Shown here: positions 34,810 to 47,830 of the stretch, one piece after another
Numbering within the stretch: position 1 is the stretch's first letter
Layout of the letters: each line of letters starts with the position of its first letter
NCBI GenBank assembly: GCA_020809705.1
Contig: CP085825.1
Coordinates: 7,564,001 to 7,628,000, forward strand
Source of the DNA: Calonectria ilicicola
Lineage: Eukaryota > Ascomycota > Sordariomycetes > Hypocreales > Nectriaceae
Direction: 5' to 3'
DNA: 64,000 nt
Translations under genes and position numbers: made by a program
The notes under the pieces: model-generated
What the model was told of the DNA's origin: nothing
Seen by the model: only the letters and a program-made list of their open reading frames with translations
The model's database searches: none

Positions 34810-35983
34810 GTGGTCAATACTGACCCGAGAAGTTGGTAATATATTACGCGTTCTGCAATTCATTTCAACGTGTACAATGCTATTGTTGTAGCGGTTGCAT
34901 CAATCTCACGGTCTGGGACGCGTTGGCAGAGACAATGTTGGTCTCATCTCTTCCCACCCCAGCCCATCACCATCACCAGAGACTCTGACTGAGTCCTCCT
35001 CTATTGTAACAGGATGCCAAAAAAAAATTCTGCATCTCCCACTTTAGCACGCCACCATCTGGCGTTCCTACATGAACCCCCAAAGCTAGCACCCAACCAA
35101 CTTAAGCTTAACTGCCGTTATCTAGAACGTCACGGTCGGTCGACTGGAAAATGGTTATTTTCGCCCTTTCGAGTGCCTGACCGTAGCTCCGGGAGAAATT
35201 TCCCAAACAGGTTTAGGGCCTGGCGGCGAGCGATCCAATCAAGACCATCCATCGCGACAAGGACACTGATAAGCACACGCCGATAAGCACGCCGAACCAT
35301 GGCCGAGATTCGGCAGCCCAGTCAGCATCTAGAATATGGCAACGTTTCTAATAACCGGTTGCAATAGAGTCAGCGATTACTTGTTGCTGTGCCCCAAGGT
35401 TTAAACCAATAGAGCGCTTTATCAGCGGGGGTTATCATGGGGGTTCCAAGGGAATGGGCAGACCCCAGATTTACCCCAATTACGAGGCCATCGCGTGTGT
35501 TCACGCCTCCGCAATTCATGAGATCTAATCTGATAGCTTGCAACGAATCTGTTGTTATTGCATGAAGAAAATTCATCTTAGCACTTCAATTATACTTTTT
35601 ATTTCACATTTTCTTTATTCAAACAATTTTCATCTTTAAAAAAGTGTACTGGTTTGGAGAATTAGGTCACGCATAAAAATGCAGCCAGGCATAGGGTAGG
35701 CCAGACGCGCTTGTCAGTACTCAAACGCGCTTCATCTTGACACATGCATGTCCTAAATTAATCATTTATCAGAGCAATCTGCGAACTCCACGAATCGCGG
35801 ATTCTGCAAGGATAGCCGAAGCCAAATAAGCGAAGCGTGATAAAGCGCTTGCTTATGCATGGATAAAATTAGGCATATCTAGATGAACCGAGGGGCACTT
35901 TTAGTTCCATAGCTATGCAATAACATTTCGTAATTCAAAAACACGTATCCTTATCGTTATCAATCGCGGGGCAGATATCTAGC
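34810..35983. other. Intergenic
   Basis: Upstream of the ammonium transporter and 3' of the next permease. It contains the extra GATA sites noted above; no gene is seen. Confidence 0.5.
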
Positions 35984-37665
35984 CTAGTATTCCTCTTCTG
36001 ATGTGCTCACCCTGACCTTCTTCTCTCTCCACCGCTGCACCAGCGGGAGACCAAACCCGGTCCACAGCGTCAAAGCGACGACCCAAGCCAGTGCACTTCC
36101 CCACCCGTGCGTTTTCTTAAACTCGGGCGCCTCACCGCTGGCTAGTTGAACCTGTTGGAAGGGAATCACAACAGCCGAGCCAACTGAGACCATGAATCCC
36201 AGCACGAATGCGCGCTTCTGCTGGTCTCCACCGCAAGCCTCGTTTGTCCACCCGGCAAGAAGAGGGGTGAAACATCCATAGCAACCGTGCAGAATGAACA
36301 CGGCCATTCTCAATTTGTGCGGCACATCCCAAGCTGTGAGGACCGAATAGTTGAATATCATTAGAGCACCAACGACGGCGCAAATTGGGGCGCGACTGCG
36401 AATCTTGTCGGCAATGAAACCAGTCGAGACCATGAAGACGAAGTTGACGGCTCCGATTCCTGTCGGGATGTTATTGATCTCCGGGACCGTGTACATTTTG
36501 GTGGACTTGAGGTAAATGCTAAAGTATTGCATCACGTAACTATGACGAGGTCAGAAACTTGAAACATTCTATCGGGGGCTGGGAAAGTGTCTCACCTTCC
36601 ACACGTAAGAGACCAAAACGCGTAGGCGGCCGTGAAGCAGTACACTTGCCAGGAGCCAAAGATGCGCTTGATGACGGAAAAGTTCATCTTGCCAACAGGC
36701 TGACGTCCTTCTTCGATAATTCTTTGGCGAGATCTTTCCTTCTCCCAGTCATTCAGATAGAATGCATTGGTGTTTTCCGGCGTATCAGGGAAGCAGAACT
36801 GTCTGGTTGTTAGCAATGCGCCCGAGTTATGAAACCAAGCCCAAGACCTACAAATCCATAAATGGCTACAGGAATAGCCAGAATAAAATCGAAAATGAAG
36901 AGCCATCTCCAGGCTGACATGCCACCCTTGCCGTGCATGCCGCTGAACAAAGCAGACTGCAGGTACCCGGAGAACATTTGACCCAGAACGCCACTCATGA
37001 CGAAGAGGCCGCTTCTTCGAGACAGCTCGCTGCGTCGGTACCAAGATCCGAGACAATACATGACTCCCGGCCATGCAGCAGATTCAAAAACACCAATGAA
37101 GAAGCGCAGAACGTAAAATTGGTAAGCGTGGTTGCACTTGTATAGCGCAAGAACAAACAAGGACCAGGCCATGAGGCAGGACGGAAGCCAGATGCGTGGC
37201 CGGACCACGGTGATGATCAAATTGGCAACAATGCCACCCAGAATAGTTCCAATTGAAAAATAAGTATTCATCCATGACAGTTCATTGCCCGGCCCGAACC
37301 CGAGCTCGTCGGACATGCCTGAAACATAGGCATTGGAAATATTGTTTTGGTCAAGCTGCAATCCAATTAGTCAGATTCATCTTAATGTATCATATCTGCA
37401 AACTCACCTGCTTAATAAAGTAGGTCAAACAACTAAAACTCAACAAAAACCAGTCAAGTTTGAAAATGAGCCTCTTCTCTTCCTTTGATGTACCGGGTTC
37501 GTGCCAATGGAACCACCCTGAGGTTTCTGGTTCCTGGACTTGACCATCCAATCCCTTGGCTGATATAGTCACGTTGGCATCCTTTGGACTGCGTGGGTCG
37601 AGCGACTCTGCGGTATTGGAAACGGGATTTTCTGGTGGAGCCATTGGATTCGACTGTCGGACCAC
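35984..37665 (-). CDS. Dal5-type MFS permease
   Basis: Organic-anion or vitamin importer of about 506 residues, four exons (37665-37408, 37355-36852, 36798-36596, 36539-35984). Splices restore the family blocks YFIKQ-LDQNNISNAYVSGM, IYGF-FCFPDTPENTNAF and LTCG-SYVMQYFSIYLK. Other marks are WMNTYFSIGTILGG, RPRIWLPSCL, RFFIGVFESAAWPGVMY, GSWYRRSELSRR and WRWLFIFDF. The N-terminal cytosolic region carries several Pro/Ser and the tail is charged (REKKVRVSTSEEEY). It belongs to the same superfamily branch as the partial permease at the left edge but differs in sequence. It could serve the nearby hydrolase, which is divergent from it with about 550 bases between start codons. Substrate is unknown. 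Confidence 0.92.
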
Positions 37666-38219
37666 ACTCTAATATGGCGAGCGCAAGGTGTGGGTGAATT
37701 GCTCGGTGAGGCTACAATGCACCTTGGTATGATTGGATCCCTGTCGAAGGTGACGGCGCCGTCTGGAAATATCGAGGCGATTGACTTGTTTCATATACGG
37801 GATTGGCTTTTTTTTTTATTTGTATAACGTGCTTTGTTGGGGTGAGCACGTCGACCCTGGGGATAATTACCTCTGAGCCCAGCTATTCTCTTTCTTAAAT
37901 AGCGAGTGGTGATGAACCCTGTCGATAAGAGGCACAATCTAGCTCAGGCGGGGCTTCTAGCTGGACTGGGTAACTTTGCAACCGGAGACGCCCCGACACT
38001 ACTGGATTTGCTCTTGTTCCGATCGGATGAACGCCGTGCGCGGCCCACATCGGACGCAACTATCTTGCGAGTCGGCCAACTTTGAGATTTCTAGCGCACG
38101 GTTCGCCTGCGGTCTTTAAGCAAAAGTCGGACGAATTTTTGGCTCATGACTGATAAGCAGCTTTACTGACTCGTTTGGTTTTGAAAATTTTTGGTTGAAA
38201 GTTGCGGTTGCGAGACACA
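37666..38219. other. Divergent promoter region
   Basis: This sits between the permease and the alpha/beta-hydrolase start codons. It contains a T-run near 37810. No specific operator was identified. Confidence 0.5.
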
Positions 38220-39269
38220 ATGGTCAAATACGTCAGCGTCAACGGCGCTGAGCTAGCCTATGAGGAATCTGGGCCGACTGATGGACGGCTCATGATTACC
38301 TTTCATGGCGGAAGAGGAATGGGTATGATGCCAATTGCGTATCATGACATGCAACTGCTTATAAATCTGCAGGTGATCATAAGTCGGACTTTAGAATCTA
38401 CAGTCAACTGGACGATTTTCTTCATGTTGTGTCTTTTGACTATCGCGGACATGGACAGAGCTCCCGTACGAAGCCTTATACATTCAAACAAATCGTCGAT
38501 GATATTGAAGGTATCAGACGGCATTTTGTTTCGCCTGAAACGCCCGTTATTATATGTGGTGGTAGTTTTGGTGGGTTTCTGGCACAGCAATATGCAATCG
38601 AATATCCGTCCTCCGTATCGCATCTGATTCTGCGAGGCACTGCTCCATCACATCACCGTGAGTTTGGTAGCCAATCATGTATGAAGCTGCAACTAACACT
38701 TGCATTAGATGAAGCAGGGGCGATCAAGACCCTGGAAGCTAGGCTGCACAAAGTACCTAGCTTTTCCAAGGAGATGTTAGTCGGCAAGGTCTTTGGAGCC
38801 TTTGAAGACGACCAAGAATTTAGACTGGTGCATTTTGCTATGATGCCGCTTTACCGTGAAGACTTCGACGCGAATGCTGGTCTCTTGGCATGCCGGAATA
38901 CGGTATATGTTGCCGAGTCTCATAGTAAGCTTGAATTTAAATGCCCCTCTAGATGCTCTCTCTAATGCGCTATAGACGATCTATACTCTGAAGAAGAGAA
39001 ATACTTTGACTACACCGATAAACTGGGGAATATTTCGGCTAAAACATTAGTTATTGTCGGCGACCAAGACTGGATTTGTCCACCAGGTAGGTGTCGTCAT
39101 TGTGAGCAAGTATCCGTGTATCTAACAAGGCGCAGACAATTCAAAGCTAATCGCAGAGAAAATCCCCGATGCTGAGTTATTCACGGTAGAAGGGGCGAAC
39201 CATAGCGTGCACAGTGAGAAGCCGGTTCTGGTTTTAGGGAAAATCAGAGAGTTCCTTAGCCATGTGTGA
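38220..39269 (+). CDS. Alpha/beta-hydrolase (S33 / proline iminopeptidase-like)
   Basis: Serine hydrolase of about 282 residues in five exons (38220-38322, 38373-38657, 38709-38924, 38976-39086, 39136-39269). The catalytic triad is visible: nucleophile in CGGSFGGFLA, acid in VGDQDWICPP, and histidine in GANHSVHSEKP. HGGRGMGDHKS supplies the oxyanion loop and SFDYRGHGQS the strand before the cap. It is most like prolyl aminopeptidase/epoxide-hydrolase type proteins, and the true substrate is unknown. No signal peptide is present, so it is cytosolic. Its position between two transporters and close to the NRPS makes a tailoring or self-protection role worth testing, but that is inference. Confidence 0.9.
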
Positions 39270-39908
39270 GAGGCCTCTCTGTGTGGACCAGCCTCGGCGC
39301 GTTCTTACCATCGGCCCAGCTTTTGTCATGTTTCGCCACTGATGCGTAGGATTGGCATCGAATTCAAGTATATGAGACTTGAAAAAAGCCTGTAATTTTT
39401 AGAGCTAAAATGGGGCTGTGGTTGGATTGATGACTGACATAAATGATGATCCCTTCATTTGAGAACCGGTTCACCTCGGAATTCCGACCGTTGCAATGCC
39501 ACATTGTAAATTTGCTGGCCCGTATTGGTTCTGTCGCAGGAGTGTGGGCCCTGGAAGGGAAAGGGTTGGGCCATTCGTTTAAGCCATGACGCTATGCTAG
39601 ACATGGAGGGTCCACGCCTTTGTTCAAAAGCCCGTGATTTTCGGCAAATTTGACTTCCTGTGGTACTTGCAAACTGGAGAGACGAGCCACCGGCGCCTTG
39701 GTACCATTCGGACTTTTTTCGTATCCCCGACCAGCACCCGCCACTGAGCCTCTGTGGCCTCAGCTGCGAGTATCCTGTGAGAAAAATTGAGAAAAATAAA
39801 AGCACATTTCGCTTCCTTAGCGATTCAGTATTTAATTCCTTTCTTGCCGTTCTCTTGTTTCCTGTAAATTATTGTTATTGTATTGCATTGCATTGCATTG
39901 TGTGAAAG
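39270..39908. other. Intergenic
   Basis: Holds the promoter of the downstream MFS gene; nothing else is recognised except a pentanucleotide repeat. Confidence 0.5.
39881..39900 (+). repeat. (CATTG)n microsatellite
   Basis: Four tandem pentamers (TATTG then three CATTG) end eight bases before the MFS start codon, in its 5' leader. Confidence 0.8.
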
Positions 39909-41423
39909 ATGCTTCAGCGAGTCCTTGCAGAACTGGGGCTGGTGGCCCTCTACCAGTCCCCAACCGATGTCAAGTTGCTGTGTATGCAACGCTTCGTCAG
40001 ACTCTTTGCCTATGGCGCCTCTACTCTCAACCTCGTCATGTTTTTGCACACCCTCGATATTTCTCAATTTCACATTGGCCTCTTCATGACGCTGACCCTG
40101 GTGGGCGATGTGTGCATGAGCTTGCTGCTCACTTTGGTTGCCGATGGAGTTGGACGCAAGGCGATTCTGGGATTGGGCGCCGCATTGATGGTTGGAAGCG
40201 GAATGGTCTTTGCTACATGCAGCAGCTTCTGGACCTTGCTAGCTGCGGCTATTTTTGGGGTCATTAGTCCAAGGTATGACGCACTTCTGATTGTAACTGC
40301 AACGTTCTGACAGGTCTTTTTTTTTCAAGTGGCAATGAGATTGGCCCGTTCCGAGCTGTCGAAGAAAGTATTGTGGCCCACCTTACAACACCGGAAACTA
40401 GGAGCGACATATACGCCTGGTACAGCCTCTCTGGTACTGCTGGAACTGCATTTGGTGTCATGACATGTGGTTGGGTTGTCCAACACTTCACCCATGACCT
40501 TCACTGGAGCACCGAGCAAGCTTACCGAGCTGTATTTGTGGCCTATGCTGCAATGGGACTGGTCAAATTTATCTTAACACTCTTCCTTAGCAAGGCTATC
40601 GAAGCGGACGAGAAGCCCAAGGCCAACGGAGAAAGGGCCCCTCTTTTGGCCGACGGACCAGTTCTAGAGACGCCCAAGCAGAAACAGCGCAGCTGCTTCA
40701 AGGCGTTGCTACCCCAAATCAGCAAAGAGAGCTTGCCTATCATCATCCCGCTTTGCGCCTTGTTTGCTATGGATGCCTTTGCATCTGGATTGGCTTCTAT
40801 GTATGCCCCGCAATAATTCTTTCCCTTAGAGCTTATCTACTCACAACATTTTATAGGTCTTGGGTTACCTATTTTTTCCGCTGGAGATACGACGTTCCCG
40901 ATGGCGCTCTCGGTTCCCTGTTTTTCGTCACTAGCATTATTGCAGCTGCGTCCATGCTGGTCGCATCATCCATCGCTAAACGATTTGGCAATGTTAAGGT
41001 AAGCTACCCAAGTAACCTCAATTTTTAATACATGCACTGACACTGGAAAAGACCATGGTTTTTACGCATCTGCCATCCGCAATTTTCCTGGCCTTGATCC
41101 CGGTCCCTCAAAAGGTGGAATATTCCATGGCCTTCCTTGTCCTTCGTGCATGCACCCAGTCGATGGATGTGGCACCTCGCTCGGCGTTTCTCGCCGCAAT
41201 CATTCAGCCACAAGAACGTACCGCAGTCATGGGGTTCATGAACGTGCTCAAGACATTGGCCCAGAGCGTAGGACCGACCCTCACCGGCGCGCTTGTCAGC
41301 AACAATTTATTCTGGGTTGCATTTCTTTGCGCCGGTAGCTTGAAAGCCACATATGATTTGGGTGTACTGGCTTTATTTAAGGGGCATGAGCATGGCCGCC
41401 ACCGGGAGAACGGGTTAGTATAG
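39909..41423 (+). CDS. MFS transporter, uncharacterised fungal subfamily
   Basis: About 449 residues, four exons (39909-40273, 40330-40800, 40857-40998, 41052-41423). Eleven to twelve helices are predicted. The first half carries LVADGVGRKAILGLGAAL, the classical loop 2-3 motif, and GNEIGPFRAVEESIVAHLT in the next helix pair. A central cytosolic loop (KANGERAPLLADG) separates the halves. The second half contains VLRACTQSMDVAPRSAFLAAI and MGFMNVLKTLAQSVGPTLTG. The tail is His-rich (GHEHGRHRENG). It differs from DHA1 and DHA2 drug pumps and from the Dal5-type genes nearby. Substrate and direction are unknown. It could belong to the NRPS neighbourhood. Confidence 0.9.
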
Positions 41424-41697
41424 CTTGCCGATTATGAAAATGTACGGGAAACGGGTTCAATGAGGGGTAAAAAAGTTAGAGCGTCGGGTTTGAAAAGCTA
41501 GTGCTGCACTGCGGGGGATGAGATGATATTTTGAAGAGCGAATTGCCATTTGCATGGCAAATGTAATACGAGATAAATTCCTGAGAAACCTTCTAAAAGA
41601 CAATATGTACAAACGCTTCCAACCGCTTTCATATACGACCCATCATCTGATTTAGACTCTCCCGGAAAGACGTCACCAGGGTGCGACCACCAAAAAT

Positions 41698-42498
41698 TTA
41701 CCATCGGGGACCGCCGTGATGGCCGTGGTGTCCTTCATGGTGTCCACCGTGGTGTCCGTAACCACCCGGGCCCCCGGAACCTCCGGGGCCTCCAGGACCA
41801 CCCCAACCACCAGGACCACCAGGAGGAGGAGGAGGGCCGCCGTGATGGGGAGGGCCTTCATGGCGTGGGGGGCCATGGTCATGGTGACCGTGACGAGGAC
41901 CAGGGAGACGGCCGTATGCGAGGTTCTTCTCGTCATCTGAAGAATCGCTGCTGCTTGTTGAGTCGCCAGTGTAGGCTCGAGGGCGACCGTCTCGGTGATG
42001 CTTCCTGTTCTTTGACTTTTTGTACCTACAGAATTTATGTTAGCCATTGAATTGGATGACGATTGGGGCGAGATACTCACTTCTTGAACTGGTGTTCAAT
42101 CACGTTGGCACCGATAGCACCAGCTGCGGCACCCGCAATACTGGCCAAAACACCTCCTCCAGCTTTGTGAGCTGCGAAGCCAGCTGCACCTCCGCCAAGA
42201 ACTGTTGCACCTAGACCACGCTCTCCATCCTGGCCCTGTCCAGTGGCGCCTTGATAGGCCTGAGCGGTTCCGTATTGACCGCCCTGCTGCTGCTGTTGCT
42301 GCTGCTGGGAATACGAATTGTTGTCGTAGTTGGACTGTTGAGAGTATGGGGACTGGTTCTGTTGGCCGTACTGTGATGAAAGAATATTAGCTATCAATTG
42401 CATGATACTGGATGGAGGGGTCGCTATACCTGTTGCTGGTTGTACTGCTGGTTTTGGTTGTTGCCTGACTGGCTGTTGTAATAATCTTGAGCTGACAT
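41698..42498 (-). CDS. Gln/Gly-rich protein with glycine-zipper 2TM domain
   Basis: About 228 residues from three exons (42498-42430, 42370-42081, 42025-41698). The N-terminus is Asn/Gln/Tyr-rich with an eight-Gln run. The centre, GLGATVLGGGAAGFAAHKAGGG followed by AGAAAGAIGANVIEHQFKK, is a glycine zipper that can form a membrane-inserted hairpin. The C-terminus has a Lys/Arg/Ser segment and a Gly/His/Pro-rich tail. Proteins with this layout are widespread in fungi and unassigned. The Q/N-rich part could be aggregation-prone, but that is speculation. It faces the NRPS 3' end on the same strand, about 1.3 kb away. Confidence 0.85.
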
Positions 42499-43768
42499 TG
42501 TCGGAATTCTTTCCTTCTGCAAGGTGATTGTATTAATTGTGTCTGTTTAAACAAGGGAAAAAAGCCAAATGAAGAGATTAGGCTCTTCTTTAATACAAAG
42601 CCGATACAACGATGTCGTCACAGCTCGCGCCATAGAACCCGCTCGGTTTCGCCTGTTGGTGGCGCAGGGTTCATCACGATCCCCACCTTGGCGCCGGATA
42701 CATCGGCATTTCGCCGTACTCAGCCAAGCAGCTGTGGCTCGGCGCTCAGAGGTCACCAGGAATCCGCCTATCGGACACTCGGGTGTTCGGCTTAGCCTGG
42801 GTGCTTGGCCTGAGACGGACCTGTCCGCGTGGCTGTAGCAAGCAGCCAGTACGCGCGAGCCGTGGGTTCGTCCCCGCCTTTTCCTAGGGCTGTGGCTGGT
42901 GAACACGCGGCTTTCAACGTCTTAGGTAACAGCTCTCGACTCTAATTGAGTCGGCCTCGCCGAGCATCCCACATTGCCAAGCTTAGTTCCTGGTGATGAC
43001 CGCGTACAGATCACGCTTTCCGTTGACAACCCGTCGGGCTCCGTTGCTTAATACCGAAAGCGACGGCGGTGCTAAAGGTCGGCAAATGGCAATGACTCTA
43101 ATGCCTGAGAAGATCACTTGGCCTTCTAATTTTGGCCTCCTTGGCGGATCTTGAGTACCCGATTGCCGAATTAGTAATAAGCTTGGATTTGACATCATGC
43201 TTTGGGGAAGACTGGAGCCATGAACCTACATATCTGGGCAGAAATCTTGCATATGCAGATCGACTTGGGAGGTCATGGTAGTGAGAAAAGACCATGCCAA
43301 CCTAGTCTTTCTTCGCTGGGGAAAATTGGGAAAGGTGTATCCACAAAATTGGGAATACCTTTTGGAGACTTTTCGGTGATACGTTATCGAGACTTGTTCA
43401 ATTGTTCCGTGGCCCGCCGTACAAACCAAGCGGGTGACTCCACATCAGATTTCCCATTTTTGGCTTTCTTGGTGGCTAGCTTTGGGAGATTCATTATTAA
43501 ACGGCACGCTGACCTTGATACTACTGACAAAGATACGAGATATCCTGAATTAAAGTACAGAAATATTGGCACGTATCTATTCTGCAAAGATAAACACGTC
43601 ACAAAAATTGTTTAATGGGACTCAAGCGCATTGGGAGTGTCTGCACGTCTTAGCTACTTTACATAGCACAGGCTAGCATTGGCATCACCAGAGCCTAAAA
43701 AGTATCCATATGCCAATTATATAGACTACGGAAATATGTATATTTAGTTAAGTTCAACCTAGTAGCAT
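42499..43768. other. Intergenic between NRPS 3' end and glycine-zipper gene
   Basis: No coding family is recognised. An ORF of 137 codons at about 43202-43615 on the plus strand has no known signature and is left out. Confidence 0.45.
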
Positions 43769-46700
43769 TTACTTCATTCCTTGGATGACTCTTTCAATGA
43801 TCTTGACGTTGCTCTCGACATACCTCTTATCGAACACAACATTATGTTCTCCAATGAGGTATTCGATAGTCAACTCCTGTATCAGAGCTCCATATCCATT
43901 TGAATCATCCTGTTCCTTGCCCTTTTCATCAGTGGCTTTAAGAAGCGTTGCTGACCAAGGGAAACGCTCCACGCGGTGCTGTGACAATAGCCTGAGATTG
44001 CGACGGATTTCTCTCTCAAGCTGACTGAGGAAATCATCTCCATATTCGAATTGAATAATCTTTTGAGCATCAATCTTTAGAGACTTGAAAACTTTGTCTG
44101 CCAAGGAGGGAGAGGCAAATCTCTCCAGGGAGGCGCTTTCTGCTGAGGGGTCCACTAGAATCAGATGAGTGGTATGGTTTTCTTTGTGCAACAGACGCGC
44201 TATTTCGGTTGCAATGTGTCCACCGAAAGAATAACCCATAATGATAAAACGACCACTTGATTGGTGTTCCAGTATTAATTGGGACTATTAAAATTAATAA
44301 ACTGCAGATGAAGGCAAAATATTGGCAGTACTTACATATCTCTCTGCCATTTCTTGTATGGATTGGTATGCATTTGGATCGCCAAAACACGGGTCGTTGA
44401 TGCCAATAAGGTTAACGCCTGAGAGGAAGCGAGCGACGTTTCTAAAGTCAAATGACAATCCAGAAGCAGGGTGTATGCAAAAGACGTTCTGGCTTCCTGT
44501 CTGGCTGTATCGCATGACACCGGGGATGTTGTGTTCATTCTCAAGAATCTGACTATGAAGGCTTCCACCGGCGTCGATTTTGCCTGCAAGGTCCTTGATA
44601 TTTTGACTTTCCAAAATCCATTGGACTTGGATTGGTCCACCAAAGTCCTTTCTAAGCTGGGCTGCCAAAATCATTGATGAAAGTGAGTCAAGAACCCCTT
44701 TAGAAAGGTCCGTTTTGATGGAGACGGAAGGAATGCGGAATAATTTGGAAATTGCCTTGGCAACCTTGGATTCGGTTTCCGTCATGGCACTTGGTACTTG
44801 ACCCTCGTTGTTTTCCTTCTCCTCCAATTCAATATGGTATTTAAGAAACCATTCTTGCAACAAAGGTCGGTTAACCTTCCCATTAGCTGTGAGAGGTATC
44901 TGCTTAACGGGAATGAATGTTGATGGTACCATGTGAGATGGTAATGTTCGACGCGCGAGAGTTTCTAAGAACGATGCCGTTGAAGTGGAAGATTGGGATT
45001 CTGGGGTTACAGAGTCTGATTCGAAGAAGAGGGCGATCTGAGTCTGATTGGACTGGGGGTGTTTGACAGTGGTCGCAGTCACATGGTGGTTAGAGTCGAG
45101 AGCACCTTCAATCTCTTCTAGTTCAACTCTTTGTCCATTGATCTTGATCTGTCGGTCTTTCCTGCCAAGACACAACAATCTTCCCTTGGGATCGAAGACA
45201 CCGAGGTCACCTGATTATATCAAGTTAGTCTTTATTCTCTAAACCGAAAAAAAAGACACGATGTGCCTAGGGTGTAGGCGACGAACCTGTGTTATACATG
45301 AGTTCAGAGGGAGTATACGGGTTTGGAATGAAAAGCTTCCTAGTCAAATCTGGGTTGTCAAGATAGCCAAGACAGATTTGATTGCCGCTGGTATAAATCG
45401 TGCCTTGAACTCCCACTGGCAACCTTCTCCCTAAATCGTCAAGAACCATCACTTGCATTCCTGGGACAGGATTCCCAACACAGTGGGGATTCATTTGTGG
45501 GGTGGCATCAACCCAAGAAATTACCCCGGCCTCGGTTGGTCCTATTGAAGTCAGTTGATACGTTTTGCTTGCTTGACTTGACAGGATTCGTACCGTAAGA
45601 GTTGACGACGTGTATTCTTGAAGCCCATTTGTGCAAAAGAGCTTTGGTTGCGGGCTCTCCAGTTAGAACTATGGATTGTAAATGCGGCATCTGGAAAGGG
45701 TCTAGCAATGAGGCTACCGAGGAGGTTAGGTTGACGTTGGTAGACTGACTGGCCTTGAGTAGACGGGCGAGATCATTCGTAGTCTCCTTATGAGGAGCCA
45801 TGCAAACTGTGGCACCCACACAGAGCGCCCCGAATACGTCAGTAATGTAAACGTCAAACACGTAGTTCGCAAAGTTGAAAACCCGGCTATTCTCATCATA
45901 TCGGTAAGCTTTGGCCATGGCTATTGCGTAGCCGCTAACCTGCCTGTGTGGCATGAGTACTCCCTTCGGTTTACCGGTCGTCCCGCTTGTGAAAAGCACC
46001 ATTGCTGGATCATCTGAAGTAACCTCTTCCACAATAGGCAATTTTGGATTCCCGCCCTTCCATTCAGTTATTTCTTCGACATTGCAGAATGTCCAGTCGC
46101 CCCGCAATTTAGATCGATCTCGCTTGTGAAGGAAAACAAGTTTCGGGCTGGCCTCGCGTAATGAAATTTCCAGTCGGTCGCTCGGATCAGTATATCTCAA
46201 TGGAATTAATATAGCCCCAAGTTTGAAAATCGCCAACGATATTGAAAGCAGGGCTGGAGATTTATCCATGAAGACGGCAACTCTATCGCCGCGCTTTAAC
46301 CCAACGGTTTGCAGATATTGAGCACCATCTTCTGCTTGGTGAATTAGTGATTCGTAGGTGACAGTGTCAGTGGACTCTGCGTGATGAAACTCAATCGCAA
46401 TCTTATGGGGCGTGGTATTGCCTTGTTGCGCGACCAGTTGCCATACCGTTGGAGAAGCCTTCTCCAGAGTTGGTCCTTGACTGAAGCTCTCTATTTCCGC
46501 TGTTGTCTGCGAATCAAGCAGGACGACATCTCCAAGTTTAGTTGACGTGCTACTATCAGGGCCGGAAAGCCACACTAAAGCCGAGTCGAATGCGGTGATG
46601 AGATTTGTGAGAAACTGGGAGGAGATGTGATCGCCGTGTATCAAGGTGGCTACGTGCAATTGCCCAGACTTTGTGTTGCTGACAAGAATATTCAGCGGGA

Positions 46701-47830
46701 TATCCGTCCTCTCAACTGATTCAACCAAATCCATTGTAAAGTCGAATATTGAGTCATTTCTAGCTTCCGCATGGTTCTGATAGACTATAACCGTGTCGAA
46801 TAGGTCTTTCGTTCCCGTGGTTCGATAAATCTGGTGGAGTGAGAGCAGATCATTTTCCACTAGGGAGGTAGTTTTGAGATGTACATCTTGGAGGAGCAAG
46901 CGTTTGGAAACGTGGCCATCTACTCTAAGACGTATAGGGACGGTATTGATGCATGGACCAACAACTTCCTCGATCCCTTGCACATCTATGTGTCTGCCTG
47001 ACGTCGTCACTCCAAACAGCACCTCTTCGGTTCCTTGAAAGTACGATAACGCTATCGCCCATGCAGCGCGTATCATAGTAGACGCTGTGACGGACATCTT
47101 GGCGGAAGCAGCCTGAATTGTAGCTTTGGGAGGAGACAATGCACGGTTGTAACGCCAGTCCCGAGGTGCTGCATCTTGGACTTCGAGCACGGAATGGTCT
47201 TTTAGGCGAGACGGCACTGCACCCTGTAATTCTGCGACCCAGAACTCGTGTACTTTCGGATCACCTGAAATGTCTCTCACTTTATCTCTGACTCTCTCGA
47301 AGGATATTGCAGGTGCCAGGGTCTGGCCCATGTACGCCAGCTGAAAGTCTCTCATGATGATTTTAATTGACCAACCGTCGAGGAGTGCATGGGAGAACTC
47401 CCAATGGAACCAATATACCCCGTTATCGTCGAGGTTAAGATGCATTTGCATGGCCTTATCCTCATATTGGAACTCGAGGCGGCTTGGCTTATTTTCGTCT
47501 GTGGTAAGGATGGCAGGATTGTGACTAGGTGACAATACTACTTGGAGTATCTCGCCCGTTAGATGTGAAGCATCACTTCCGCACTGCATAAAGATGGAGC
47601 GGAGGGATTCGTGCTTAGCTATAACATCTGACCAGGCTTTGGCGAACCTTCTCGTGTCTAGGACTCCCTCAATACGGTACGTGAAGGACTCCATATAGGA
47701 ACCGAACATATCGCTCGCAAGAATAATACTCTTTTGCATATCTGTAGTAAGCGAAATGAGTTCGACTCGGTCACGTGGAATCCCCTTCGATTCGAGGCGT
47801 GAAAGAACCGAAGAGTTGACTTGTTGGTCA
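43769..47830 (-). other. NRPS module 6 (C-A-T-TE)
   Basis: The C domain has FSHALLDGWS (first His replaced by Ser, catalytic second His kept) and GPCINTVPIRL. The A domain has TSGTTGKPKGV and NSYGPTEAG. The carrier is GVLDSLSS. The thioesterase has VFCIHPASG, nucleophile GYSFGGH and a late GEHNVVF histidine. Hand-read code: DVTNVTSVIK. Confidence 0.88.

Noticed and set aside
43202..43615. 137-codon plus-strand ORF
   Set aside because: No recognisable domain, composition typical of non-coding sequence, and no supporting splice structure.
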